Shown piece by piece: positions 42,657 through 50,787 of a stretch of DNA of 64,000 nt. Source of the DNA: Myxococcus xanthus (GTDB taxonomy: Bacteria > Myxococcota > Myxococcia > Myxococcales > Myxococcaceae); the NCBI RefSeq assembly GCF_006402735.1, contig NZ_CP017174.1:809001-873000 (forward strand), in the 5' to 3' direction. Positions within the stretch are counted from its first letter, which is position 1. Every line of letters starts with the position of its first letter. The notes under the pieces were generated by a model. It saw nothing but the letters and a program-made list of their open reading frames with translations. It had not been told where the DNA came from and did no database searches. The position numbers were made by a program, and so were the translations under genes.

Positions 42657-43205
42657 ATGCGAAGCCTCAATCCTGTTTTCTCGTCCGCGGTGGTGATGGC
42701 CCTGTGCTCACTGCTCGCGGGTGGTTGTGGCGGTTCACCGTCGGGCGGTGAGTCCCCGGACACGCAGACCCCTCAGAGCGGCGGGCTGGGCGGCAAGGCC
42801 GGCGAAGGAGGCCCTGTCTTCGGCGACGAGCCGACGTACCCCGGGGACGATGACGCCACGCCGGGCAAGGTCACCATCTGCCACATTCCCCCGGGCAACC
42901 CCGCCAACGCGCACACCATCTCGGTGTCCACGTCGGCCTGGCCGGCGCATGAGCGGCATGGGGACACACGGGGCCCCTGCGACGGTGACGCGGGCACGGG
43001 CGGCGAGGAGCCGGATGCCGGCGGTGGCGAGGAGCCGGACGCGGGCACGGGCGGCGAGGAGCCGGATGCGGGCACGGGCGGCGAGGAGCCGGACGCGGGC
43101 GCTCCGGTGTGCGCGCCCATTGGCGCGGCCTGTGGTGAGTCTGCCGCCTGCTGCTTGGGGCTGATGTGCGGCGAGGACAACACCTGCGATCCCGTCATCG
43201 GCTGA
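42657..43205 (+). CDS. lipoprotein with GGEEPDAG repeats and cysteine-rich tail
   Basis: A 182-residue exported protein: MRSLNPVFSSAVVMALCSLL with lipobox LAGG-CGG. Residues about 70-110 contain VTICHIPPGNPANAHTISVS and PAHERHGDTRGPC, a conserved secreted motif seen in many bacterial surface proteins. A low-complexity linker of four GGEEPDA(G) repeats follows. The C-terminus CAPIGAACGESAACCLGLMCGEDNTC has eight cysteines spaced like a knottin or Dickkopf-type mini-domain. Function unknown; surface display is likely. The ATG at 42657 follows TGGAG. Terminator downstream. Confidence 0.8.
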   Translation: MRSLNPVFSSAVVMALCSLLAGGCGGSPSGGESPDTQTPQSGGLGGKAGEGGPVFGDEPTYPGDDDATPGKVTICHIPPGNPANAHTISVSTSAWPAHERHGDTRGPCDGDAGTGGEEPDAGGGEEPDAGTGGEEPDAGTGGEEPDAGAPVCAPIGAACGESAACCLGLMCGEDNTCDPVIG

Positions 43206-43218
43206 CGTGGATGAACGC

Positions 43219-43248
43219 ACCTCCCCGTCCGCAACTGGGCGGGGAGGT
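43219..43248 (+). terminator. nine-base-pair hairpin after the lipoprotein gene
   Basis: ACCTCCCCG (43219-43227) and CGGGGAGGT (43240-43248), twelve-base loop, 13 bases after the stop codon. Confidence 0.65.
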
Positions 43249-43386
43249 CCGCCGCGCTCGGCTCACGGGCGCGGACGCGCGTTGAGCGCAGCACACTTGC
43301 CGAGGCTCCAGACGGTGGCGCGACGTCCGCCATGGAACTCCCGCGAGGCGTGCGTGCTCCGCCCAACAGAGCGGTCGTTGCGCGTT

Positions 43387-43410
43387 CGACGCACGTTCCG
43401 AAGTGCGTCG
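43387..43410. promoter_or_regulatory. palindrome upstream of the pseudokinase gene
   Basis: CGACGCAC (43387-43394) and GTGCGTCG (43403-43410) form a perfect eight-base inverted repeat with an eight-base centre, 180 bases upstream of the start at 43591. It could bind a dimeric regulator. Symmetry alone supports it. Confidence 0.3.
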
Positions 43411-43590
43411 CGAAACGTGCCGTGACGGCGTTAGGGTTTCAGCTCAAGGAGGGGGACATCGGAGCGCCAGGACGCGCGTTCCGAACGGGCACTGTCACAT
43501 CTTCCGAAACCCATTTCGCGCTGGCTCGTGCGTGGGCCCACTGGCTGCTGGCCGGAGCGGGGCGCCTGTCGCGCGAAGGATGTTGGCATC

Positions 43591-44637
43591 ATGTCCCGGT
43601 TGGATGTCACCACCTCCATTCCCGTGTTCACCCAGACCTTCCGGTCCACGTGTGGCTGTGTGCCCGAGCACGGGGGGACCTGCGAATGTCCGGCCCGGGC
43701 GCGCGCGCGTCGTGCACCCTTGGAGTGTCCGCCAGCCTTCATGGTGCCGCCCGCGAGGGAGGCCCCGCTTCCGTCCTCGGCGGCCTCGCTGGTGGGACAG
43801 CAGGTGGGGCACTTCCGGCTGCTGCGCGAGCTGGGCCGGGGGAGCCTGGGCATCGTGCTGCTCGCGGAGCACGCGCTCATCCAGAAGCGCGTGGCCATCC
43901 AGGTGCTTCACAGGCACGTGACGCAGGACCCGGCGCAGGTCGCTCGGTTCCTTCAGGCGGCGCGCACGCTGACGCTCATCCAGCACGCGCACATCGTCTC
44001 GCTCTACGACCTGGGCATGCGCGACGGGCGTCCCTACCTCGTCAGGGAGTACCTGGAGGGACAGAGCCTGACCGCCTTCGCGAAGGGGCCGCTGGCGTCC
44101 GCGCTGGTGGTGGACCTGCTCACCCAGGTGTGTGACGCGCTGGGCGCCGCGCATGCGCACGGCATCGCCCACGGCAGTCTCAATCCCACCAGCATCTTCC
44201 TCATCCCCGACGCGAATGGCCGCCAGCACGTGAAGCTGCTGGACTTCGGCATCGCCGGGTTGCTCCCTCCCTCCGACAGCGCCGCCGACCTGCCGGTGGC
44301 CGCGGACCTCTTCGCCGTGGGCGTGCTGGGTGCGTTGCTCGTCTCGGGCCGGCTGTCCTCGCGCGGGCACGCGGCGGAGGAGCCGCATCCTGGCCACGTT
44401 CGGGAGGTGCCACCGCTGCCGGCGGGCATCCCGTCGGCGCTGTCACGCGTGCTGCTCAAGGCCATGGCGCGCCGCCCGGTGGACCGTTATGCCAGTGCAG
44501 CCGAGCTGCGCGCGGCCTTGCAGGCGTCGGTGGCGCTCGACGGCGGCGTGGCGCATCCAGAGGCCCTGGAACTGGAGCGGCTTCCCAGCTGGTACACGCG
44601 CCGGGGGCCTCCGGGGGCCGCGCCCGCCTCCAGGTAG
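43591..44637 (+). CDS. Ser/Thr protein-kinase-like protein, probable pseudokinase
   Basis: A 348-residue protein. An N-terminal 70-residue segment has five or six cysteines (CGCVPEHGGTCEC). The kinase fold begins VGHFRLLRELGRGSLGIVLLAEH, so the glycine loop is present. The ATP-anchoring Lys of VAxK is Gln104 (VAIQVLH), and the catalytic HRDLKPxN loop reads HGSLNPTS (194-201), losing the Asp, Lys and Asn. DFG (218-220) remains. Phosphotransfer is therefore unlikely; it probably acts as a binding or regulatory module. Myxobacteria carry many Hanks-type kinases, some of them inactive. The ATG at 43591 follows CGAAGGA. Confidence 0.88.
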   Translation: MSRLDVTTSIPVFTQTFRSTCGCVPEHGGTCECPARARARRAPLECPPAFMVPPAREAPLPSSAASLVGQQVGHFRLLRELGRGSLGIVLLAEHALIQKRVAIQVLHRHVTQDPAQVARFLQAARTLTLIQHAHIVSLYDLGMRDGRPYLVREYLEGQSLTAFAKGPLASALVVDLLTQVCDALGAAHAHGIAHGSLNPTSIFLIPDANGRQHVKLLDFGIAGLLPPSDSAADLPVAADLFAVGVLGALLVSGRLSSRGHAAEEPHPGHVREVPPLPAGIPSALSRVLLKAMARRPVDRYASAAELRAALQASVALDGGVAHPEALELERLPSWYTRRGPPGAAPASR

Positions 44638-44713
44638 GGCGGCCTGGCTGTCTCGGCGGGGCGTCATGCCTTGCGTCTGGCGGGGCCCTCCTCGTTAATC
44701 CACTTCAGCTCCC

Positions 44714-46018
44714 ATGGCCTCCGACCCCGACGACAAGCTTCCTCCCCAGGGCCGCTTCAACCGCCTGCGCAAGCTGGCGGGCCTCTCCGTGCAGGTGGGC
44801 GCGGATGTGCTCAAGAGCGGCGCGAAGCGCCTGTCCGGGAGCACGCCCGACCTGCTCAGCAAGGAGGCCGCGGAGAAGCTGGTCTCCACCCTGGGCGAGC
44901 TGAAGGGGGCCGCCATGAAGATGGGGCAGGCCATCTCCATGGACCCGGACCTGCTCACCCCCGAGGTGCGGCAGGTGCTGGCGCGGCTGCAGAACCAGGC
45001 GCCCTCCATGTCCTACGCGCAGGTGTCGCGCGTGGTCCAGGCGGAGCTGGGCGCGCCGCCGGAGTCGCTCTTTCGCGAGTTCAGCGAGGAGCCGTTGGCG
45101 GCCGCGTCGCTGGGGCAGGTGCACCGCGCGGTGCTGGAGGACGGCCGGGCGGTGGCGGTGAAGGTGCAATACCCCGGCATCGACGTGTCCCTGGCTCACG
45201 ACATGGCGAACCTGGGCATCGTGGCGAAGACGGCGTCGACGGTGCTGCGCGTGTCCGATGCAGGCGCCTACTTCCAGGAGTTCCGCGACGAGATGCTGCT
45301 GGAGTTGGACTACCTCCGCGAGGCCGAGCTGGCCGAGGGCTTCGCGCGCAGCGTGGCGAAGCTGCCGGAGCTGTGTGTGCCCGCCGTCATCTCCAGCCAC
45401 AGCGCGAAGCGGGTGCTGACGCTGGAGCTGCTGGAGGGGCTCACCCTCAAGGACTGGCTGCCGACGAATCCCTCCAACGAGGAGCGCTTCCGCGTGGCGC
45501 GCCAGCTCATCCTCGCCACCTACGGGCCCTTCTTCGGCGCGGGCGAAATCCACGCGGACCCGCACCCGGGCAACTTCATGGTGATGCCGGATGGGCGGCT
45601 GGGCCTGCTGGACTTCGGCTCCATCAAGCGCTTCTCCCCGCGCTTCGTGGACGTCAACCAGCGCATGCTCCGGCAGACGATGCGCACGGAGCCGTTGGAC
45701 ATCCTGAGCCTGAGCCGGGAGGTGGGCTTCACCGTGGAGCTTCCGGACGAGGAGGCCGAGGCCCTCATCGCCGAGGTGCTGCGCATCGCCGGGCGGCCCA
45801 TGCGCCTGCCGGACTACGACTACGCGGTCTGCGAAATCAACCGCGACATGCGCCACCACTTCTCGCGCAACGCGCCGCGCTTCCTGAAAATCAGGCCGCC
45901 ACCGGAGGCGATGATGTTCTTCCGCTCCACCGGTGGGCTGGCGCAGAACCTGAGGCTCATCGGCGCGCGGGGGGACTTCCGCGCTGTCTTCCTGGAAGTG
46001 ACGGACCTGCCCGCGTGA
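44714..46018 (+). CDS. ABC1/UbiB (ADCK) family kinase-like protein
   Basis: A 434-residue soluble member of the UbiB family. All hallmark motifs are seen: [16 protein letters not shown] (KxGQ motif), [11 protein letters not shown] (the Ala-rich nucleotide loop replacing the glycine loop), [10 protein letters not shown] (Lys), the ExD-containing region [25 protein letters not shown] (catalytic loop) and [10 protein letters not shown] (DFG). These atypical kinases/ATPases support ubiquinone synthesis and lipid handling. No ubi genes are adjacent. No C-terminal membrane anchor is present, unlike E. coli UbiB. It converges with the receiver at 46032, 13 bases apart. Confidence 0.92.
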   Translation: MASDPDDKLPPQGRFNRLRKLAGLSVQVGADVLKSGAKRLSGSTPDLLSKEAAEKLVSTLGELKGAAMKMGQAISMDPDLLTPEVRQVLARLQNQAPSMSYAQVSRVVQAELGAPPESLFREFSEEPLAAASLGQVHRAVLEDGRAVAVKVQYPGIDVSLAHDMANLGIVAKTASTVLRVSDAGAYFQEFRDEMLLELDYLREAELAEGFARSVAKLPELCVPAVISSHSAKRVLTLELLEGLTLKDWLPTNPSNEERFRVARQLILATYGPFFGAGEIHADPHPGNFMVMPDGRLGLLDFGSIKRFSPRFVDVNQRMLRQTMRTEPLDILSLSREVGFTVELPDEEAEALIAEVLRIAGRPMRLPDYDYAVCEINRDMRHHFSRNAPRFLKIRPPPEAMMFFRSTGGLAQNLRLIGARGDFRAVFLEVTDLPA

Positions 46019-46031
46019 GGCCGGCGCCGCG

Positions 46032-46439
46032 CTAACGCGAGGCCGGCACGGCTTCCGAGGCCGCGGGCTTGAGGTGGAGCGCCTCCAGCCGCTGGGCCAG
46101 CTCCTCGCCCTGCACGCTCTTGCAGATGTAGCCGTCCGCGCCCGAGGAGCGCGCCAGGGCGCGCAGCTGGGATTCGTCCGACGCGGAGTAGAGGATGAAC
46201 TTGGTGCCCTTGGGCGCCTGACCGCGCGCGAGCGTGAGCACCTTGTCGCCGCTGAGCGCGGGGATGTTCACGTCCAGCAGCACCAGGTCCGGCTGGGTGG
46301 TGCGCACCAGGTTGGACACGCCCAGGGAGGAGCGGTGGGTGCGGACGTCGAAGCCGAAGGCGGAGAGCGTGCGCTCCGCGAGGGAGAGCTGGTCCTGGTC
46401 ATCGTCCACGATGAGGACGCGAATCTTCGTCTCCGGCAT
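46032..46439 (-). CDS. single-domain response regulator
   Basis: A 135-residue receiver: acidic pair in VLIVDDDQDQ, phospho-Asp in DLVLLDVNIPALSGDKV, the Ser switch in LYSASDES and Lys in GYICKSVQGEEL. A short Ala/Pro tail follows. It is a close paralogue of the receiver at 50383-50787 (shared LGVSNLVR, FILYSASDES, SGADGYI, KSVQGEELAQRL). AAGGGGGAAG precedes the ATG at 46439. The LuxR-type regulator at 46589 is divergent with a 149-base promoter region. Confidence 0.9.
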   Translation of the reverse strand: MPETKIRVLIVDDDQDQLSLAERTLSAFGFDVRTHRSSLGVSNLVRTTQPDLVLLDVNIPALSGDKVLTLARGQAPKGTKFILYSASDESQLRALARSSGADGYICKSVQGEELAQRLEALHLKPAASEAVPASR

Positions 46440-46588
46440 GGCTTCCCCCTTCAGCGTGCGGATGGCACTGCGGGTGCTTCCTGACGGGGGAAGTATCCTC
46501 CAGACGTCATTCCCTGTCGCCCCCCACATGAGGGAATCCCCTTAGAGGGGTTGAATCGCAGGGGACGAACGGGGAGGGTGGAAGGGCC

Positions 46589-47251
46589 ATGGAATCGGAA
46601 CGCATCCGGGTGGCCATCCTGGAGGACCAGCAGGTCTTCCGGGAGGCCCTGGTGGCTGTGCTGGAAGGCGCGGGCATGGACGTGGTGGCGGGCTTCGGGG
46701 AGCCCGCGCCGTTCTTCGCGCGCGTGCGCGAGACGCTGCCCCACGTCGCGCTGGTGGACCTGCGCCTGGAGCAGCCGGGGTGGGACGCGTCCACCAGCGG
46801 GATGTCGGCGCTCCAGTGTCTGCATGACTTCTTCCCGGCGGTGAAGCCGCTGGTGCTGTCGGGCCACCGCGAGGCGGAGGTGGTGGAGCAATGCCTCCAG
46901 GCGGGCGCGGCCGGCTACCTGTGGAAGCAGAACGTGGGCTGCGCGGAGGTGGTGGAGGCGGTGGAGCGGGTGGTGCGTGGCGAGCGGCTGCTGCCCGCGG
47001 GGCTGGCGTGGCCCCAGCCGGAAGCGTCGCCGCAAGGTGAGCTGGGCCGGCTGACGCCGCGCGAGCGCGAGGTGCTGGGCTACATCGCCGCGGGCGCGGA
47101 CAACCTGAGGATCGCCGCATGCCTGGGCATCACCGAGCGCACGGTGAAGGCGCACATCACCGCCATCTACAAGAAGGTGGGTTCGGAGAACCGCACGCAG
47201 CTGGCGGTCCTCGGGTGCCAGTTGGGTGTGCAGCGCCCGGCAAGCCTCTGA
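46589..47251 (+). CDS. NarL/LuxR-type response regulator
   Basis: A 220-residue transcription regulator. The receiver (residues 1-125) has the acidic pair Glu-Asp (AILEDQQ), phospho-Asp in VALVDLRLEQPG, Ser in VLSGHRE and Lys in GYLWKQN. The C-terminal LuxR helix-turn-helix (about 152-215) reads LTPREREVLGYIAAGADNLRIAACLGITERTVKAHITAIYKKVGSENRTQL, the canonical pattern. Its cognate kinase is not adjacent. GGAAGGG precedes the ATG. A hairpin overlapping the stop codon and a strong one at 47376 follow. Confidence 0.92.
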   Translation: MESERIRVAILEDQQVFREALVAVLEGAGMDVVAGFGEPAPFFARVRETLPHVALVDLRLEQPGWDASTSGMSALQCLHDFFPAVKPLVLSGHREAEVVEQCLQAGAAGYLWKQNVGCAEVVEAVERVVRGERLLPAGLAWPQPEASPQGELGRLTPREREVLGYIAAGADNLRIAACLGITERTVKAHITAIYKKVGSENRTQLAVLGCQLGVQRPASL

Positions 47252-47266
47252 GTCCGGAGGGCTTGC
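47240..47266 (+). terminator. bulged hairpin overlapping the regulator stop codon
   Basis: GCAAGCCTC (47240-47248) and GAGGGCTTGC (47257-47266) pair with one bulge; the TGA is in the loop side. Confidence 0.4.
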
Positions 47267-47375
47267 GCGTCAGACCGCTGGGCACTGGGAGCGCGCCACG
47301 ACTGGTGGCACCGTCGAGGTGCCCGGGCGTCAGGCGCGCTCGCGTCTTCTCCCCCCACGCCAGGGCGTCCGCTGG

Positions 47376-47408
47376 GGGCCAGGGCAGCGTTGCTGGCTGC
47401 CCTGGCCC
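47376..47408. terminator. thirteen-base-pair bidirectional terminator
   Basis: GGGCCAGGGCAGC (47376-47388) and GCTGCCCTGGCCC (47396-47408) form a perfect stem with a seven-base loop between the convergent regulator and hydrolase genes. Confidence 0.75.
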
Positions 47409-47429
47409 GCCATGTGGAAAGCCGGTGCT

Positions 47430-48218
47430 TCAGCTCCCGGCGGCGCGCGGCGCGGGCAGGGAATCCCAGCGCGGCGCGCCCAGGTGCTGGAGGAACCAGA
47501 TGCACGCCAGGTCCACCATCTGCGTCAGCGTGCCGGGTTCCTCGAAGCGGTGCGTGGCGCCGGGGATGACCTCCAGGCGCTTCTCCGTCGTCATCGCGGC
47601 GTAGGTGCGGCGGTGGGGCTCCTGCGCGGACGTGTCCTCCGCGCCGACGATGAGCATGGTGGGCGCGCGCACCCGGGCCAGCGTCGCCCCCGGCTGCGCC
47701 AGGCGTCCGCCCCGGCACACCACCGCGTCCACCGCCTCCGGCCGCATCGCCGCGGCGGCCAGGGCCGCGGCCGCGCCCGTGTACGCCCCGAAGTAGCCGA
47801 TGCGCAGGGCGTTGGTGCGAGGCGCGCGCCGCAGCCAGCGCGCCACGCCCGCCAGGCGTCCGCCGAAGAGGCCCAGGTTGAAGCGCAGGTCCCGCTCGCG
47901 GCAGGCCTCCTCTTCCGTCGCCGTCAGCAGGTCCACCGCCAGGGTGGCCAGCCCCTCGTTCTGCAGCAGCCGGGCGACTTCCAGGTCCGTGGCGCCGCGG
48001 CGGCTGCTGCCGTGGCCCCGGACCATCACCACCACACCAGTGGCGCCCGGAGGCACCTGGAGCAGGCCCCTCAACTCCACCCCTTCCTCCACGGGGATGC
48101 GGACCTCTCCGTCCGCGGCGGGCGGCGTCCAGCCTCCCGTGCCTTGTGGCTGTGTCACCAGCCCGCGGACCGCCTTCTCCGAGCCTTCATCCGACCTGCG
48201 TGAACCCTGCTTCTTCAT
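47430..48218 (-). CDS. alpha/beta-hydrolase-fold protein of dienelactone-hydrolase type, nucleophile Ser replaced
   Basis: A 262-residue soluble protein with the alpha/beta hydrolase pattern: GVVVMVRGHGSSRR (oxyanion strand, residues 61-74), [35 protein letters not shown] (nucleophile elbow), VRAPTMLIVGAED (Asp195) and GATHRFEEPG (His223). Relatives have GYFGAS-TG at the elbow; here residue 146 is Tyr (codon TAC), so the nucleophile is missing. Asp and His remain. The protein may be catalytically dead, or use another mechanism. The gene is isolated, with a 198-base upstream gap. Confidence 0.85.
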   Translation of the reverse strand: MKKQGSRRSDEGSEKAVRGLVTQPQGTGGWTPPAADGEVRIPVEEGVELRGLLQVPPGATGVVVMVRGHGSSRRGATDLEVARLLQNEGLATLAVDLLTATEEEACRERDLRFNLGLFGGRLAGVARWLRRAPRTNALRIGYFGAYTGAAAALAAAAMRPEAVDAVVCRGGRLAQPGATLARVRAPTMLIVGAEDTSAQEPHRRTYAAMTTEKRLEVIPGATHRFEEPGTLTQMVDLACIWFLQHLGAPRWDSLPAPRAAGS

Positions 48219-48416
48219 GCGGAGTCCCTCCTCTTTGTCGGACTGCGTCGCTGCCGTGCTACACGCGCTACGGACTGGAAGATTGCAGAAGCCGTGCCAG
48301 GGTTTTACCGGACACGGGGTGAGCCCATTCTACCAGCGCTTCCCTGGCGCGGTGCGGTGGGGCCGGTGACACTTGGGGGACAAACAGGTGAACCCACCTG
48401 TGGGGTCCTGTCGTTT

Positions 48417-49451
48417 TTACCGGTGGGCCAGGATGAGCTCGAAGGGGCCGGGCAGGACTTCGACGTCCTTGAAACCCGTCTCGTCCAGCACGCGCAGGTA
48501 GTGCTCCACCTCGCGCAGGCGGCTCACGCAGGTGTCCACGCCCATGAGGAAGTAGGACCAGAAGAACTGGGCCGCCAGCCGCTCCGGGGTGCGGAACTCC
48601 TCGCAGATGAGGACGCGGCCACCGGGTGGGAGCGCGTCGCGCGCGGCCACGAGCAGCGCGCGCGCCGTGTCCGCGGGCCAGTCATGCAGCACTCGCACGA
48701 AGCAGAGCGTGTCGTAGCCGCCGGGCAGCGGTTCCCGGAGGAAGTCTCCGCCCTGGAAGCCCAGGCGCTCGGGGGAGAGGCCGAAGCGCTCGCGGGTGCG
48801 CGCCACCAGTGGCTCGGTGGCGGGCAGGTTGAACACGTCCACGTGAAGGCCCGGGTGCTCGCTCGCCAGGTGGGCGGCCAGCGTGCCGTCACCACCGCCC
48901 ACATCGAGCACACGGCCGCCGCGCTCCCAGAGCCGGTCGTGATGGGCGCGGAACGTCTCCAGGATGGGGGGCAGGCCCGCGGCCATGCTGGCCTCGAAGC
49001 CCGCCACCTGCTCGGCGGTGCGCGGAGGCCAGTCGAAGGCGGCGGGGGGCATGGAGCGCTCACCGCGCAGCACCTGGGGCAGTTGCCCGTGCAGCTCGTG
49101 CCAGGCGTAGCGCTCCCGGTCCTTCTCCAGGGACTGCGGGCCCAGCACGGCCTGGGCGGCCGCGCGCAGGCCGGGGATGGCCTGGTAGCGCGCGGACTCC
49201 AGGGCGTCGGTGGGCTGCTCGCGCCGCACCAGCCCCAGGCTCTCCAGGCAGTCGAGCAGCTTGTAGAGCCGCACGGGCACCAGCCGGTGCCGCGCCGCCA
49301 GTTCTCCAAGGGTGACGGGGCCCGGCTCCAGGGCGTCCAGCAGCCCCAGGTCCAGGGAGGTCCTCAACACGTCCACGGCGCGGGCGCCGTTGTACAGCAG
49401 GTGGAGCAGTGCGCGAGGGGTGGTGGCCAGGGCCGTGGCCTCCCCCTTCAT
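48417..49451 (-). CDS. SAM-dependent O-methyltransferase family protein
   Basis: A 344-residue methyltransferase of the plant-OMT/CrtF/TcmN type. The N-terminal about 110 residues form a winged-helix dimerisation domain (ALLHLLYNGARAVDVLRTSLDLGLLDAL, then LGELAARHRLVPVRLYKLLDCLESLGLVRRE). The catalytic domain has motif I VLDVGGGDGTLAAHLA, then FQGGDFLREPLPGGYDTLCFVRVLHDWPADTARALL, where the conserved catalytic-region HDW is present, and GGRVLICEEF. Members methylate hydroxyls on aromatic or polyketide substrates; some do C- or N-methylation. Its ATG overlaps the upstream dioxygenase-like gene (ATGA), so the two proteins probably act in one pathway. Confidence 0.88.
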   Translation of the reverse strand: MKGEATALATTPRALLHLLYNGARAVDVLRTSLDLGLLDALEPGPVTLGELAARHRLVPVRLYKLLDCLESLGLVRREQPTDALESARYQAIPGLRAAAQAVLGPQSLEKDRERYAWHELHGQLPQVLRGERSMPPAAFDWPPRTAEQVAGFEASMAAGLPPILETFRAHHDRLWERGGRVLDVGGGDGTLAAHLASEHPGLHVDVFNLPATEPLVARTRERFGLSPERLGFQGGDFLREPLPGGYDTLCFVRVLHDWPADTARALLVAARDALPPGGRVLICEEFRTPERLAAQFFWSYFLMGVDTCVSRLREVEHYLRVLDETGFKDVEVLPGPFELILAHR

Positions 49452-50296
49452 GGCTGTTCCACCTGCATCCTGGCCGCGTGCGCCATGGGGCAGCCGCCGC
49501 CTGGAGGGGCCCGGTTGGCGCCCGGGGCGATGCCGCCCTCGCGTTGCCACCCGGACGTCAGCTCCAGCCGCACGTCCCAGAGCTGGCGGAACAGCGGCAG
49601 CGTCATCCGCCCCGCGAGCACCTGCGTGGGCAGCCCATCCAGCGCCTTCACGGAGCGGTCCACGCCGATGGTGCGGCGCACCAGCTGGAAGTGGGCATGG
49701 AGCCAGCCCTGGAAGGCCTCGTCCATGTCCACCAGCTGCTCGCAGATTCGCTTCAAGTCGTCCGGGCCACCCGCGGTGTACACGGACGCCAGCGCCAGCC
49801 CGCGCCGCGCGAGCAGTCGGTCCAGGGCGCCTTCCAGACCCTGCGCCACCCGCCGCAGCATGTTGTAGCCGGGGGACTCCTGGCCGCTGCCGTTGCCCAG
49901 GCTGCGCCGGATGACCTGGTAGGTGTCCGGCGTCATCGTCTCCAGGATGGCCAGCTCCTGCTTCACCGCCTGGAGCACCCGGCAGATGCGCTCCAGCCGC
50001 GACGAGGCCGCCCACAGCGCGTCCCGGTCCAGCTCGGCCACGACTTCCACCGCCTCGCGCGAGGCCAGCTTCAGCCAGAGCTCCTGCGCCTGGTGCACCA
50101 CCTGGAACATCAGCTCGTCGTGGGCGACGCGCTCGCCGTCCGGCGCCTGCAGCGACAGCAGCGTGGGTGTCTTGAGGTAGACCTCGTAATCGAGCTCGCC
50201 CTTGCCCACCCACTTCTTCAAGAGGGGGTTGAAGAGGGGTTCTGCCAGTTCGAGTCGTAGTCTTTCAGCGTAACTGTAATCGATGGACGCGCTCAT
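49448..50296 (-). CDS. tryptophan 2,3-dioxygenase superfamily haem protein, divergent
   Basis: A 282-residue helical protein of the tryptophan-dioxygenase fold. FQVVHQAQELWLKL (distal His68) matches the canonical FxxxHQxxELW motif; ETMTPDTYQVIRRSLGNGSGQES matches the TMTPxxxxxFRxxLxxxSGFQS segment; WLHAHFQLVRRTIG (proximal His202) matches the haem-ligand helix. The canonical GTGGSSG substrate-carboxylate loop that should follow is absent (VDRSVKALDGLP). This resembles family members that hydroxylate or otherwise oxidise non-standard indole or phenolic substrates. Kynurenine formation should not be assumed. It is coupled by overlap to a methyltransferase. No kynureninase gene is in view. Confidence 0.85.
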   Translation of the reverse strand: MSASIDYSYAERLRLELAEPLFNPLLKKWVGKGELDYEVYLKTPTLLSLQAPDGERVAHDELMFQVVHQAQELWLKLASREAVEVVAELDRDALWAASSRLERICRVLQAVKQELAILETMTPDTYQVIRRSLGNGSGQESPGYNMLRRVAQGLEGALDRLLARRGLALASVYTAGGPDDLKRICEQLVDMDEAFQGWLHAHFQLVRRTIGVDRSVKALDGLPTQVLAGRMTLPLFRQLWDVRLELTSGWQREGGIAPGANRAPPGGGCPMAHAARMQVEQP

Positions 50297-50382
50297 GCGG
50301 CCCTCCTGAGTGGGGGGTAGCTCGGAAGGTGTGGAATCGCGGGCACCGTCCCAACGGTACCCGCGGGCATGTCATCCGGCGT

Positions 50383-50787
50383 TCAGGGGGCGGGCGTCGG
50401 GGTGGGTGGCCGGGGCTTCAGGTGGAAGGCGCGCAGGCGCTGGGCCAGCTCCTCGCCCTGCACGCTTTTAGAGATATATCCGTCCGCACCGGACGCGAGC
50501 GCCAGTGAGCGCAGCTTTGATTCGTCGGATGCTGAATAAAGGATGAACTTCGTCTTCGGCAGCGCGTACTGGCGCGCCAGGTTGACGACCTTGTCGCCCT
50601 TGAGGGCGGGGAAGTTCACGTCGATGAGGACGAAGTCCGGCTCCACCGAGCGGACGAGGTTGGAGACACCCAGCGCGGAGGTGTGCGTGAGCACCTCGAA
50701 GCCGTAGGCGCTCAGCGAGCGCTGTACGAGGTCGAGCAGGTCCGGGTCGTCGTCCACCACCAGGACGCGCGCTTTTTCTTCAGACAT
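50383..50787 (-). CDS. single-domain response regulator at the end of the FIST-kinase operon
   Basis: A 134-residue receiver: [10 protein letters not shown] (acidic pair), DFVLIDVNFPALKGDKV (phospho-Asp), LYSASDES (switch), GYISKSVQGEEL (Lys), then a Pro-rich tail. It overlaps the hybrid kinase gene by eight bases and so should be its translation-coupled partner. It is a close paralogue of the receiver at 46032-46439. It ends 86 bases before the start of the dioxygenase-like gene on the same strand, which could be co-transcribed. Confidence 0.9.
   Translation of the reverse strand: MSEEKARVLVVDDDPDLLDLVQRSLSAYGFEVLTHTSALGVSNLVRSVEPDFVLIDVNFPALKGDKVVNLARQYALPKTKFILYSASDESKLRSLALASGADGYISKSVQGEELAQRLRAFHLKPRPPTPTPAP

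Larger units (their letters stand above)
43206..43590. other. 385-base intergenic region with two dyads
   Basis: Holds the terminator at 43219-43248 and an operator-like palindrome at 43387-43410. No gene is credible here; the plus-strand frames are short and lack ribosome sites. Confidence 0.55.

Noticed and set aside
49448-50296. Standard kynurenine-pathway kynA call
   Set aside because: The GTGGSSG substrate loop is missing and no kynureninase or formamidase is adjacent, so the specific gene name is not supported.
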